In this document: one piece after another, positions 32,048 to 43,073 of the stretch | Layout: every line of letters starts with the position of its first letter | Position numbering within the stretch: the stretch's first letter is position 1 | Source: Osmia lignaria lignaria | Lineage: Eukaryota > Arthropoda > Insecta > Hymenoptera > Megachilidae | NCBI RefSeq assembly: GCF_051020975.1 | Contig: NW_027478168.1 | Span: forward strand, 12,686,001-12,750,000 | DNA length: 64,000 nucleotides | Direction of reading: 5' to 3' | Position numbers and translations under genes: made by a program | Notes under the pieces: model-generated | What the model was told of the DNA's origin: nothing | The model's input: only the letters and a program-made list of their open reading frames with translations | Database searches by the model: none

Positions 32048-34362
32048 TTAGTTTGGTGCTAAATCAGATGAAGCTAAACCATCTAAACTTTTGACACGAC
32101 TAAGAGCGACGTAAATTTGGCCTTTTGCAAAATTGTTTCTGCCAAGATCAATTACAGCTTTGTTTAATGTAGTCCCTTGTAATTTGTGCACAGTTACTGC
32201 CCAACTTAGAATAAGTGGTAACATTCTGCGCTCGACGTCTCCATAAACTTTCGTCGCTTGAAACGTAGCTGCAACTGGAGATATTGGAATATATCCGTCG
32301 GTATCTTTGAATCTATTTCCAATTGACTCGTCGTCAAATTTTATAAGTACTGAGTCTGGCAACTCTCCCTGTTCTAGTTGATCTCTTCGAAGTGCCGGCC
32401 ATGTTAATTTCTTTACTATTCCCATTGCACCGTTTATCAAACCATCAGAAATTGATATATTTCGTCGCAACATGATTCGCGATCATTCAGTTAACGTTAT
32501 TGTATGTAATAGTTCGCCATAATTATTTACATTTACAGGTATGACATTTGCTGGCGGCCTTTTTCCATATGTAGCTGCCTCACGGGACTCATCTACTGAA
32601 TCAATGACGTACATTCGATGTGATTTTACTAATTCATCAGTCCTTTTTGAATTATATTCATCCAGTAATTTTATCGTTGGGAATATTCTTCCTGCTGCAC
32701 CATCCTCGAACTCTCCGGTTAGGGGAATTCTTCTTCGTTCGCATAGTATTTCCAGTTGAAAAGTTGTCACTTCCCTAAACCGAAGGTTATTCAATAAATC
32801 GATAAACTCAACGTCATCCCTTTGTCGCATATTAATGGTGAGTTTGCGGAATGAAAATTGGTGCCATACACTAATTTCTGCAGTACACCAATGTGGCTGA
32901 ACAAAACACCAGTGTCCTTTTACTGGGGGCAACTGCATGATATCGCCAAAGAGAAGTACATTTACGCCACGAAATAGTTTATCATTTGTTTTGAATTCTT
33001 GCAATCTTAAATGAATTATTCGCAAATTCTCATAAGACACCATTGATATCACGTCGATAATCAACCACTTTGTATGACGCCACTTTCGTCTCTCCTGTTC
33101 GAGCCTTTGTCCTGTAAGTCGTCGTTAGGTCATTGCAGTACCTTTTTCAATAGGTAACGAGAACAAGGAATGCAGAGTTTTTCCGAATATTTGACGGGCG
33201 GCGACGCCAGTCAAAGAAGCTACTTGAATGAAAGATGGTTTTATCATCGTATCAATGTAGGATTATAGCAGCGTTTAACATGTTCAACAAGTAATTTTAA
33301 AATAAACGACTTACCGCTACCAGCTCCTCCGGTAATAAAAAGCAACATTTGTCCGGTATTTTCATCATCATCATTTTGTTTAATATCTTTCTCAATTACT
33401 GTGGAAACTGATTTCAATAAGTCTTTCTGTTGAATATTCAGACTTCGAATGCTATTAAGTAATACGTCTTCGGGCATTGCATGTGTTTCTTGTTGCTGTT
33501 GATTTTCATATAAATCACCTTGATCATAATATACTGTTTCGTCGGCATGAGTTCTGTCTGGTTCTCCTAAATGTTCATTATTAGTTTCTTCTTCGTGTAC
33601 AACATTCGAAGCAACAGCCTGGGCGAGCGCCGCTTCAATAATTCGCTCTGCGTGAGTAAATTGTTCGACGGTTGCGGTACCCAACATACGTTTCAACTCG
33701 CGTAGCCGTCGAAGAAAACATTGTTCCGGAGATTCGTTTTCGGACATAAGTGTACTTTCATCACGAAATGGAATGTGACACACTATTAAGTTATAGAAAT
33801 ATCCTTCCCTATCACTATTTAGGGTATAATATCGGTGGCGAAGTACAGCGGGTTTTTTTCTTATTCGCATTCGGGTATTGTCCTTTAATTTTATAAACCT
33901 CGACCTCGATATTTCTTCATCGTCATTTCTAAGTTCTGCATCTTCATCTTCTTCTGTCCACATTCCACTTGAAACTGTTTCATATCGGACAGCAAATTCA
34001 GTTAAGCTCAAATCCTCTAGATTGTCTGGTCTCTTTACGTAACGATCGAATATGTTATTGAAAAATGATGTTCCATTTTCTTCAAATCGTAGAATTCTAT
34101 ATCTCTGCTCAGGCCGACAGCTGTTTATAAATACAGCTTTTCGCGTGCTCATTTTAAGAGGCAGATGGCATAATCGATAAGCACATTCTATAGCATTTAT
34201 AGCGTTGAGATAGAACTGCCATAGATACCAAAAATAATTGATTTCGGATGGTATCGTTTCGGCGTTTCGCTCGTAAAATGTCTTCTTTAATAATATTTCC
34301 TGTGTCCTGCGGCTCGCATTTACTTGCATATTTAGCAATATAATATGCGACAGCTGTACCAT
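32048..34362 (-). pseudogene. Helitron 2 helicase
   Basis: The 33244-34362 frame ends with Walker A LLFITGGAGSGKSFILKLLV. After a gap and frame change, 32483-33064 has LIIDVISMVSYENL (Walker B with DV instead of DE), VNVLLFGDIMQLPPVKG and INMRQRDDVEF. 32048-32473 has NGAMGIVKKLTW, then SWAVTVHKLQGTTLNKAVIDL and GQIYVALSRVKSLDGL (motifs V-VI). This is an SF1 PIF1-type helicase. The acidic residue lost from Walker B would by itself abolish ATP hydrolysis. Confidence 0.87.
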
Positions 34363-35203
34363 TTCCGCATGGTTGAATATTGTAATTATTCACCATGATT
34401 TCATTTCCTGTTCGCTGAAGTACGCAGAAACGTCCATTGTTCGCAAGTGTGTCATTTGGACCTAAGCACATCGTTCTTTAGCTTATCGGTCTGGGGAATC
34501 CAAAACGACAACAACGATTATTACGATCTCTTTAACATGTAGCAGAATGTTTATGAAGTTGGACCTTTTGAACTATGTCCCTCATATCTTGATTTTCTGC
34601 TTCCAATGAACAAGATACAACTTTCTCAATAACGTTGCGGCCTTCGTTGGTAAGTAAATCAGCTACGTTTGTACACCAAAGAAGCATGTGCAAATGTGGA
34701 CTTCCCCTATTCTGAAATTCTATTCTATGCCAAAAATCGATAACAATGCCACCTAGGCAATAGGAGTTTCTTAAATATTGCATTGACGCGTTTACACGTC
34801 ACGTAAATTGTCTTGCAATAACTACAGTGTATCTCTGAACCAATTTTAGTCGATCTGCAAAAGTTAGATTTTCAAACTTGGTAATGGGGCGACCATCGGA
34901 TAATAGTAATGCTTTCAACATATCTGGCCAGTTTAGATCATTGCAAGAGAACGTAGCAAACCATGTGGGCGGTCCAAGACTTCGGACCATGGCGATTAAT
35001 TCCGAACAGCAGCGTTTCCAGTGTGATGCCGATGCTCTTATGTTTCTCATCGTGAGGTGCATATTATCTACTAATCCCTGTGAGGTATGTTCCCCTTGGC
35101 GCATTTTACATGATACTGAAATGCTAGCTTTTGCGCGGTAGTATTCAACAACAGATAATGCGAAGAACAAATGATCTGAACAAATGCTGGAATCGTTTGT
35201 CAT
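34154..35203 (-). pseudogene. Helitron 2 Rep (HUH endonuclease)
   Basis: 34799-35203 contains GPPTWFATFSCNDLNWPDML, the start of the Rep core. 34532-34783 contains FQNRGSPHLHMLLW, the HUH motif (His-Leu-His). 34154-34471 contains GTAVAYYIAKYASKC, the catalytic tyrosine region. The parts are in different frames. The protein would nick the ends of the element and drive rolling-circle replication. Confidence 0.85.
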
Positions 35204-36239
35204 TGCTCAGAATACGCGCTTGGAAGTAATCCAGTGGTGATATTGAGATGTCTCGATGCTCTCCAAATCTATTTTTTCCATCCGGAAACAGGAAGAACCA
35301 ACACAGTTCTTCCATCCTTCTCTCTCTCTCTAGGTTCAAAGGAGGTGCTGTTTCTCTATGCATATTCGCCAGTTGTAGCGGGTCATTATGTGCGTTATTA
35401 TTAGTATTACTGACTGAGACGACACTATCGATGTTGGGAACACTTTCGTCAATCGAACGTAACATGCTTGTTTCGACAATAATTCGTGTTTCGCCGGATT
35501 CTGTTCGAGGGGTACCAACTGACAGATGTTGCATTCTTTCTAGCAGTGGAGATCTATTTCTTCCGGATACAATTGTTATAGGTGTTAATGAGTAGATATT
35601 TAATACATTGCTGTTGCCATCTTTCGCATACAAATTACGACGCAAGGTGGCGCACCGTAATGGTGCTTTATATCCTCTTGGACCTCTAGCATGGGAATCA
35701 AACAACCAATAGCAGGTGGTCTCCGACTGGTTGTTGCATGATACGGCTACTGATGTATAATTTGCAGTAAGAATTCCGTACATGTACTGTTGCAAAAATC
35801 TAATCAAACCATTTTTTAAATTTGGAAATCCTTCATCACCGTTATCAATATCAATATGATCATTTACAGACATTTCATAGTCAACGTTAATATTAACTCG
35901 CCTATTATGAAATGATATGTGTGGCAATAATTCGGTTACGGTTAAATGGTCTACATTGACTTCTCTGGGCTCAGTATTACTTCGCGCTTCAATGCAATCA
36001 CGGTAATATTTATCACCTACTAAAACTACGTAATCGACATCGCTAGCACCCCATGTACTAGGATCGAGCAACTTAAACGCAACACAAGCAACTGCAGCTA
36101 TGCCAGTACATTGTTTACCGCGAGATTCGATACTGAAGCGATCGCTAGTTTGATGGCACGAGCCTCGTAAAATAGCTACATTTTGTCTAACATTCACAAA
36201 TCTACTGTTTGATTCAGTATTTTTTTGTGCAACTTCCAT
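35145..36239 (-). pseudogene. Helitron 2 central region
   Basis: A 364-codon frame just before Rep. Landmarks are GKQCTGIAAVACVAF, WLFDSHARGPRG and, near the C-terminus, RRMEELCWFFLFPDGKNRFG, the last being the standard helitron_like_N opening. The middle (DSHARG with preceding CYWLFD) looks like a cysteine-protease-like fold of the OTU/Ulp kind, as some insect Helitrons carry, but I cannot confirm catalytic residues. It overlaps the next frame by a frameshift. Confidence 0.65.
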
Positions 36240-36338
36240 TTCGTTTGTTACAATGAAGGCCCTTCAACCACATCAGCTATTTCCAAAATGTTATTGGTAA
36301 TATTAGAAAAACATGGTCGCACACCTTTATATAAAGCA

Positions 36339-36824
36339 TTATTTTGTTACACCCATTGTATAGCTACTCGAAGTTTGCCAACGTTTATTTGAAATTGACG
36401 TTGTCGCTCCAAATTTTCGAGGCTTTCCACTACAATCATTATCCCGGTTTGGTTTAACTGGAAGTTGCTCGGCTACTGCGAACACATCGCGGGCAAATAG
36501 GACTACCCGACCTTTACACCAATCTTGACTGAAGCGATTCTGAATTTTCATGATTTTAAGAAACGGTACTATTCTGCACATTTGTTTTTCGATTTCCGAT
36601 AAATCTGCTATCTCCTGAGGTACAGGCATTAGTTCCATTTTATTCCATAATGCCTGTGATGGAACTTTGTATTTTTTAAGATGATTTAGGCAACGAGAAC
36701 ATATTGTTATCTTCTCTGATTCTAATAGATTTGCAGGAATTAGACCAGACGAAGGCTGCGTGTAAAGCGTAACGTTGCTGCGGATATAAAGTCTTGTAAC
36801 ACACTGCACATGGTACATTAGCAA
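36339..36824 (-). pseudogene. Helitron 2 Cys-containing domain
   Basis: A 161-codon frame with ITICSRCLNHLKKYKVPSQA and LSEIEKQMCRIVPFLKIMKI. The same kind of domain often precedes Rep in insect Helitron proteins. It probably binds zinc through CxxC. The N-terminal part is out of frame with the basic region. Confidence 0.6.
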
Positions 36825-36837
36825 AAATATTAATAGC

Positions 36838-37422
36838 CTATTTAAAGTAGTCTTCTTGAAGGAGAAGTTCTTTTCTCCGCTTTTTAGCTAGTTCACGCAT
36901 ATTTCTTAAACGCGTATTCCTTGATTCGACACGTTCACTTAGTAGTACTTTCCGCATACGATTTCTCACAACCATTCGACGTTGCGAACATTCCTTATTA
37001 GATTCGTTCGCTAAACGCCTGCGTAGTAATCGGAAACGGCGTGACCGTTCCTCCATAGATTCGTTCGCTAAACGCCTGCGGATTAATTCGGTACGACGTG
37101 ACTGTTCCTCATTAGATTCGTTCGTTTAACGCTTGCGGATTAATTCGATACGACGTGATCGTTTCTCGGTAGATTCGTTCTTTAAACGATTAGAAATTCT
37201 GCTTAGCCGACATTTTCTTTCGTCTATCGTTTCGCGCGATTCTTTCGAACTAGCATATTTTCCCTTTGCAGACAATCTCGAACGGCGATCGTCAATTGTT
37301 TCTTGACGCCGTGCCTCTGCATTTCTTTCACATTCTTTAGAAAGACGTAATTGTTTCACATCGTCCGATTCATTCGCACGACTCTTTCTCATACGGGATG
37401 CACTTTTTGTAGGTCTACCCAT
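36838..37422 (-). pseudogene. Helitron 2 basic repeat-rich N-terminus
   Basis: Two frames (37126-37422 and 36838-37056) start MGRPTKSASRMRKSRANESD and are dominated by Arg, Lys, Glu and Ser. A unit of about 20 residues with RLxxESxExRxxRxE recurs at least seven times. A TAA at about 37126 breaks it. It is probably a DNA-binding coil at the protein N-terminus. Confidence 0.6.
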
Positions 37423-37473
37423 AATTACATATGTTATTAATAGAATCTTTTTTACTTTATGTTATTAATTAGC

Positions 37474-37707
37474 CGCTGAAAGCGGAATTGGCCCGTTTAT
37501 TTTCACAAACAATAATTCGCTCGAAGCAGAATTGGCCAGTTCCTTTGTATTCGCTGAAAGCAGAATTTGTTTATATTCGCTGAAAGCAGAATTCCTTTCT
37601 CTTATTTTCGCTGAAAGCAGAATCCCTTTTCCGTTTCTTTATATTCGCTCAAAGCAGAATTGTTTGGTTTGTTTTCGTAAACAATGATCCGCTTAAAGCA
37701 GAATTGA
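37474..37707. repeat. Seven spaced copies of an 18-bp repeat
   Basis: TTCGCTGAAAGCAGAATT or close variants at 37474, 37518, 37552, 37578, 37609, 37646 and 37690 (position of CGC). Spacers differ and centre-to-centre distances run 26-44 bp. The array sits about 50-280 bp upstream of the Helitron 2 reading frame, so it is in its presumed promoter or 5' region. Confidence 0.7.
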
Positions 37708-37726
37708 ACCCTTTTCCTTATTTATA

Positions 37727-38453
37727 TTAAATTAAATTAAAAAAAAAAATAGTTAGACTTATGATAATATATTTGAATATATACCTATCGCTATCTTCAA
37801 CGGAATGTATCATGAATTCAATTGATGACAGCGTCGCAATTCTAACTGATTGCTGCTCGTCGTTCGTAATTTGTTCGAGGGAAAGAGTGTGCGTCTGATT
37901 GGTCGTGCCCCGCCTTGGCTCACACGATTTGTGTGTGCCAAAATCGGCGGGGTGTGCGAAGGATCCCTTCTTTCCCCTGCGCCGGATAATAACATTGTGT
38001 GACATTGCCCTACTACATACTAATTTTCTCGAGCTCAGCGGAGCTTCGAATCCGTAAACACGGAAAAAGAATACGTATTACGCGAAAATCCGAGATAGAT
38101 GTACTACAAAGGGATGTCGCGAGTAAAACAAATCAACATTCAGCAAAGAATATTACATTTGGACTAATTTTCGTTTTATCTTGGAAAAGATAGTACCGCT
38201 GGATTGTTGAGGTTCTTCTGATTAAAATGAATCTGAACACGACATAGATCGGTTTAATTACTTTACTGGATCAATTTAAATTGATTAATAATAACCAAAC
38301 TTGTCCGATTTACATCGTGTTTGGTCTTGTTTTAATTAGAAAAATATCACAAATTTGTTGATAAAAGTTTCATAGCCAAAAAATTAGAAATAAACACGTT
38401 TCATCGTTGCATTAATACTGTTTTGCAAATATAGACTGGCTTGTTTTCGCTTC
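37727..38453. other. No gene seen
   Basis: Unassigned sequence between Helitron 2 and the gypsy element. Its last four bases, CTTC, are the left TSD of the gypsy element. Confidence 0.4.
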
Positions 38454-39669
38454 TGTAACGACCCGCTAAGAAGACCCAGCACCTTTTTTTCACTTCATTT
38501 TTATTATTATAATTTATTTTTAGTTTAAATTTTGTATAAAATGATCAATTTAATTTTTTATGTTTAATTGAGTTTATAAAAAAAAGAAATTAGTTTAATT
38601 TGTATTATATTTCTTATAATAAATAATTTTCATTAATTGATAATATAGTCTGATTGAATAAGTCGATAAGCGATTAGTCGGTAAGTCGGTCGGTAAGTTG
38701 ATTATCGATAAATGATCGACAAACGAATGCATACGCGCCAGCGCAACCCCGATGATCTCGCGGTGGGGTGAGATTCTAGAGTAGGGTGATCGCGTAGACT
38801 AAGGAGCAGGGGTACTCGGCCGTCACGTGATGGGGAATTCCAGAAATTCAGAGGAACCCTATAATGAAAAAAAGCGATAAGTCAGCAGAATCTGACTATA
38901 AATAGAGGCGTTCCACGCAGAGTCAGATCAGATCTTCCTTGGCTTCGGTCAGATGCAGACAATACTCTGGAAGTAGAGGAAAAGCTTGCGCTGAATTGCT
39001 TAGGCAACTATAGAGCGCGAGATTAGCTCTATCCTTCTCTTTCAGTGGTGACGTACGAGAGTTCGGATCTGTGGACACCCTACTCATGGTACGCAACGTG
39101 TTGAACACGTGCTAATACTAAGTCACACGTTCAAGTGTAAAGAGCTAGCGAGGAGCGGAGCTCCTTGAGCAGACCTGTATTAGCATAGCTCTGGCTAGAC
39201 CAGAAACCGATTGCGACCTGTAGGTATAGTCCGCTCGTGTCCGAAGGTATCATACAAGCTACTAGAATATAGTTTTCCAGTACTTAGTGTAACTTGGCAA
39301 ATTGTACAGAGTATTGGCTGTATTCGAAGATCAAGTCGCGTTATTATTACTTATTACTTACTAACTACTAATCATATATTCTCCACTGTATTTCACTATC
39401 TAGGGCGTACCTATTATAATTTCTTATTGTATTTCATATTCTAGCCGTACCTATTGTTATACTTAATATTATACTTAGAGCAATTATAGTTAATTTACTT
39501 ACTTGAATAAAAGATAATTTTAGTTTGATACATTAATGTTGGATTTCACTCCTTAACCGCACACCACACGAACCTATAATCCCTATTTTCGTTCATACGA
39601 GTTGCCTTCTTGGGGAACCGCTCTCCTTATACGTCGGTGCAGTGACGTACCTATCACTGGGTCGTTACA
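38454..39669 (+). repeat. Gypsy 5' LTR
   Basis: Contains a TATA box TATAAATAG at 38897-38905, followed about 30 bp later by an arthropod-type initiator TCAGATC, and a poly(A) signal AATAAA at 39506. The last 30 bp hold a hairpin CAGTGA...TCACTG. Confidence 0.93.
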
Positions 39670-39694
39670 CGTAGATATAGAGATAATAAAAATT

Positions 39695-39712
39695 TGGTGA
39701 CAGCGGTGGGAT
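39695..39712 (+). promoter_or_regulatory. Gypsy primer-binding-site candidate
   Basis: TGGTGACAGCGGTGGGAT lies 25 nt downstream of the LTR end. It starts with TGG, complementary to a tRNA CCA end. The distance is larger than usual, so the assignment is probable, not certain. Confidence 0.5.
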
Positions 39713-39883
39713 TGTTCGAGTGGTAATGAGAAAATCGTATCTCTGCGGACATTAATGATCAAGCCTAGAATAAAATAAAGGCAGATAAATAAAATAAAAA
39801 AAAAAAATATAGCAGGGTAGATATAGAGAGTTATACATATATACATATATATACATATACTATATTAATAAGCAAGCATCAAG

Positions 39884-40652
39884 ATGCCCAACGGAACAGC
39901 CGATATACCAGTCGGCACATCAGCCAGCGGATCAACCGAAGGAAGCCGGCCGATCAGCATTCGTGATGCAGCGGACATCGTACCAGCATTCAACGGCCGC
40001 AATATACCTGTTTATCAGTTTGCAAAGAGCTGTTTTAAGGCGAAGAATATAATCTCCCCAAATACTGAGTACGGATTGGTGCAGCTGATCAAGAACAAGT
40101 TTTACGGGCAAGCTTCAAGAGTGGTACAAAACGGAGACTACGACACTATTGAAGAATTAATTGCCATGATAAAGTCTCGTTTCGCCCTGCTGTTCACTTC
40201 AATGCAGCTATGTGGCGATATGGCAAGGATGGTACAAGCGCCGACCGAGGCAGTCGTAGACTACGGCAGCCGCGTTTCGGGACTCTTGATACAGATCAAG
40301 AGTTGCAACGAGATGGAGTTCCCAGATCAGGTTGAAAGATACAACCAATCCTCGGAAACAAATACCGTCAGAGCATTCCTGACAGGTTTAAAACAAGAGG
40401 TATAGAAATCAAAATTTTGACAGTCTTGAAGATGCAATAAGCGCAGCAATCCTAGCAGAAGCTGAGAGCATAGAGAACCTAACGAAGGTTAAATTATCGC
40501 AAGGATTCATTACAGCCGAACAATGCAACAATTGTTACGGATATGGGCACAATACCAGTGTATGCTGCAGTCAGAGGTTCCAAAGACAATCCACGTCGAG
40601 GGCCCACTGGCCAGCAAAATACTGTCAGCACCGCCAAAGGTCCGGGCACACC
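39884..40652 (+). pseudogene. gag: Gypsy Gag, frameshifted
   Basis: ATG at 39884 opens 173 codons (MPNGTADIPVGTSASGST...) with a retrotransposon gag domain (VYQFAKSCFKAKNIIS to VRAFLTGLKQE). The frame ends at TAG 40403. Gag sense resumes in the +1 frame at once (RNQNFDSLEDAISAAILAEA) and carries a knuckle CNNCYGYGHNTSVC and a degenerate second one (CQHR...GHTLETC). The shift is in the middle of Gag, not at a gag-pol junction, so a one-base mutation is likelier than programmed frameshifting. Confidence 0.85.
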
Positions 40653-43073
40653 TTGGAAACCTGCTGGTTTAAGGACCAGCAAGGAAGACCAGGGGTCCCT
40701 CAGGACTTTGCGCAGCCAAATCAAGCCTACAAGAATCAACCTATGCCAAGGCAGAATCGAAATTGGACACAAAATAGAGCTCCAATTTGCGAATTTTGCC
40801 AAAACATCGGCCATACGATTCAAGAGTGCCGAAAGAAAGCATATCAGGAGCGTGTCAAAAGTCAAAGACTCCAGCAAACTCCACAAGTACAACAGGTACG
40901 TAAGAAAGCGAACTTATACCTGAACTTAGGAGAGATAAATAAGTCTCCCAGTGTCGAACTATTAAGTGAAAATTTCAAAAATCAAAAGGCATTATTCATG
41001 GTCGACACAGGGTCAGATATCAATATTATTAAAAAACAAGCAATCTCAAGCAAAATAGCAATAAATACAGATATAATTTTTCAATTAAACGGGATAACTA
41101 AAAGCTCCATTTACACTACAGGATACATCAAAGTAAAAATACTGGAGACAGAATCCATCTTCCACATCATTGAAGAATTACCAATTGAACAAGACGGAAT
41201 TTTGGGCACGGAATACTTTAAAAGCAGTGGAGCTAGCATCAATTACGCTAAATCTATATTGATCGTGAACAACAATATAATACCGTTCAAACAACCAGCA
41301 GTAGTAATACCACCCAGGACAAAAACCATGATACCCATAAAGGTGTCAAACACAGAAATAAAAACCGGTTTTGTCCCAAAACTGCAGCTTCACCCACAAC
41401 TATATATGGGGAATGCTGTAGTCACGAACCGGGATGGCATAGCACTTCTATACGCAATCAACGTTGGAGCAGAAGATATAGAAATTGAAATGCCAGCTGT
41501 TGAACTGCAACAATATGAAGAAGCACCACAAGATGAAGATGCAGTCCACCAAGAACCTGAGCGAGCCCAAAAGATTCTAAAGATACTACAGACAGACCAT
41601 TTAAATCAAGAAGAATTTGCCAATGTAGAGGATATAGTAAAAGAGCACGCTGACAGATTTTATGTAGATGGAGATAAACTCCCAGCAACGAATAAAATCT
41701 ACCATAGAATCATCACAACGGATGAGATGCCTGTAAACGTTAAACAATACAGGTATCCTCATGCGTTAAAAGACGAAATCAATCATCAAGTAAATGATCT
41801 CCTTGAAAAAGGAATAATCAAACATTTATCATCACCATTTAACTCCCCCTTGTGGATAGTACCTAAGAAACAGGATTCACAAGGAAACAAATTGTGGAGA
41901 TTGGTGATTGATTTCCGAAAGCTAAACGAAAAAACGATCAGCGATGCCTATCCACTACCCAATATTACAGACATCCTGGATCAAGTGGGAAGCGCAAAAT
42001 ACTTCTTCGTGTTTGATTTGAAGTCCAGTTTTCATCAAACACCAATGCATCCAAAAGACAAGCATAAGACGGCATTTTCAACACCATTTGGGCACTTTGA
42101 ATTCAACAGAATGCCTTTTGGGTTGAAAAATGCTGCAGCTACGTTCCAGCGTCCGTTGAACAACGTCCTAGACGGACTGCAAGGACTGGAACTATTCGTG
42201 TTCATCGACGACATTGTAATTTATGCAAGATCGTTACAAGAACACGAAACCAAAGTTAATAGGATGATGGCAAAGCTCAAAGAAGCAAACCTATGCTTGC
42301 AACCTGACAAATGCCAATTTCTGAAGAAAGAAGTAGCGTACCTGGGTCACATAATTACAGAAGACGGTGTAAGACCTGACCCAGCAAAGGTTGAAGCAGT
42401 CCAGAGGTTCCCCATTCCTAAGACTGTCAAAAACATTAGACAATTTCTGGGATTGTGCGGATACTACAGACGTTTTATTAAAGACTTCTCTAAGATAGCC
42501 AAGCCATTATCCGACCTGACGAAGAAAGAACAAAAATTCGAGTGGTCCAGCCAATAGCAGCAAGCCTTCGAATTCTTGAGAAACGTACTATGCGAAGAAC
42601 CGATCCTGCAATATCCAGACTTTGAGAGACCATTTAATATAACCACTGATGCATCCGGAACAGCGGTAGGAGCAGTCCTAAGTCAAGGAGAGATAGGAAA
42701 GGATCAGCCAGTAGCTTACGCCTCAAGAGTAATGAATAAGCCGGAAACGCAATATTCCGCAACAGAGAGAGAATTACTTGCTGTAATATTTGCAGTAAAT
42801 CACTTCAGACCATATATATTTGGCAGGAAGTTTTATCTTATTACAGATCACAAACCATTGATCTGGCTAAATAGTCTCACAGATCCTACATCGAGACTCA
42901 TGCGATGGAAATTGAGATTGAGCGAGTACGATTATGAAATAAAGTACAAACCAGGCAAACAAAATATAAACGCGGACGCTCTTTCGAGAAATCCAATCGA
43001 AGATATAAACGCCCTGCAAATACATGCTAAGAGGCTGCATTCGTCTACGTCTGGGTCAAAAAAAGAAGCGTAA
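40653..43073 (+). pseudogene. pol: Gypsy Pol: protease, reverse transcriptase, RNase H
   Basis: One frame with a single TAG at 42555. It opens inside Gag with a third knuckle CEFCQNIGHTIQEC. The protease is ALFMVDTGSDINII (DTGS). RT spans about 41700-42540 with LVIDFRKLNEKT, MPFGLKNAAATFQR and the active site ELFVFIDDIVIYA, where YxDD is FIDD. RNase H follows the TAG: FNITTDASGTAVGAVLSQ, ATERELLAVIFAV and ITDHKPLIWL. It ends at TAA 43071 just after an A7 run where the integrase frame takes over. These domains copy the RNA into DNA and mature the polyprotein. The TAG reads as a CAG-to-TAG change. Confidence 0.92.

Larger units (their letters stand above)
31990..37440 (-). mobile_element. Helitron 2 (degenerate autonomous copy)
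   Basis: A second, clearly different Helitron on the minus strand. In order from 37422 to 32048 it encodes a basic coil-rich N-terminus, a Cys-containing domain, a long central domain, the Rep HUH nuclease and the PIF1-like helicase. All are broken by frameshifts and stops. Part of its helicase is duplicated at 1500-2210. Ends were not resolved. Confidence 0.8.

Noticed and set aside
37474..37707. Spaced repeats resembling a CRISPR array
   Set aside because: Repeats are only 18 bp, imperfect, with irregular 8-26 bp gaps, in a eukaryotic transposon; no cas-like genes.
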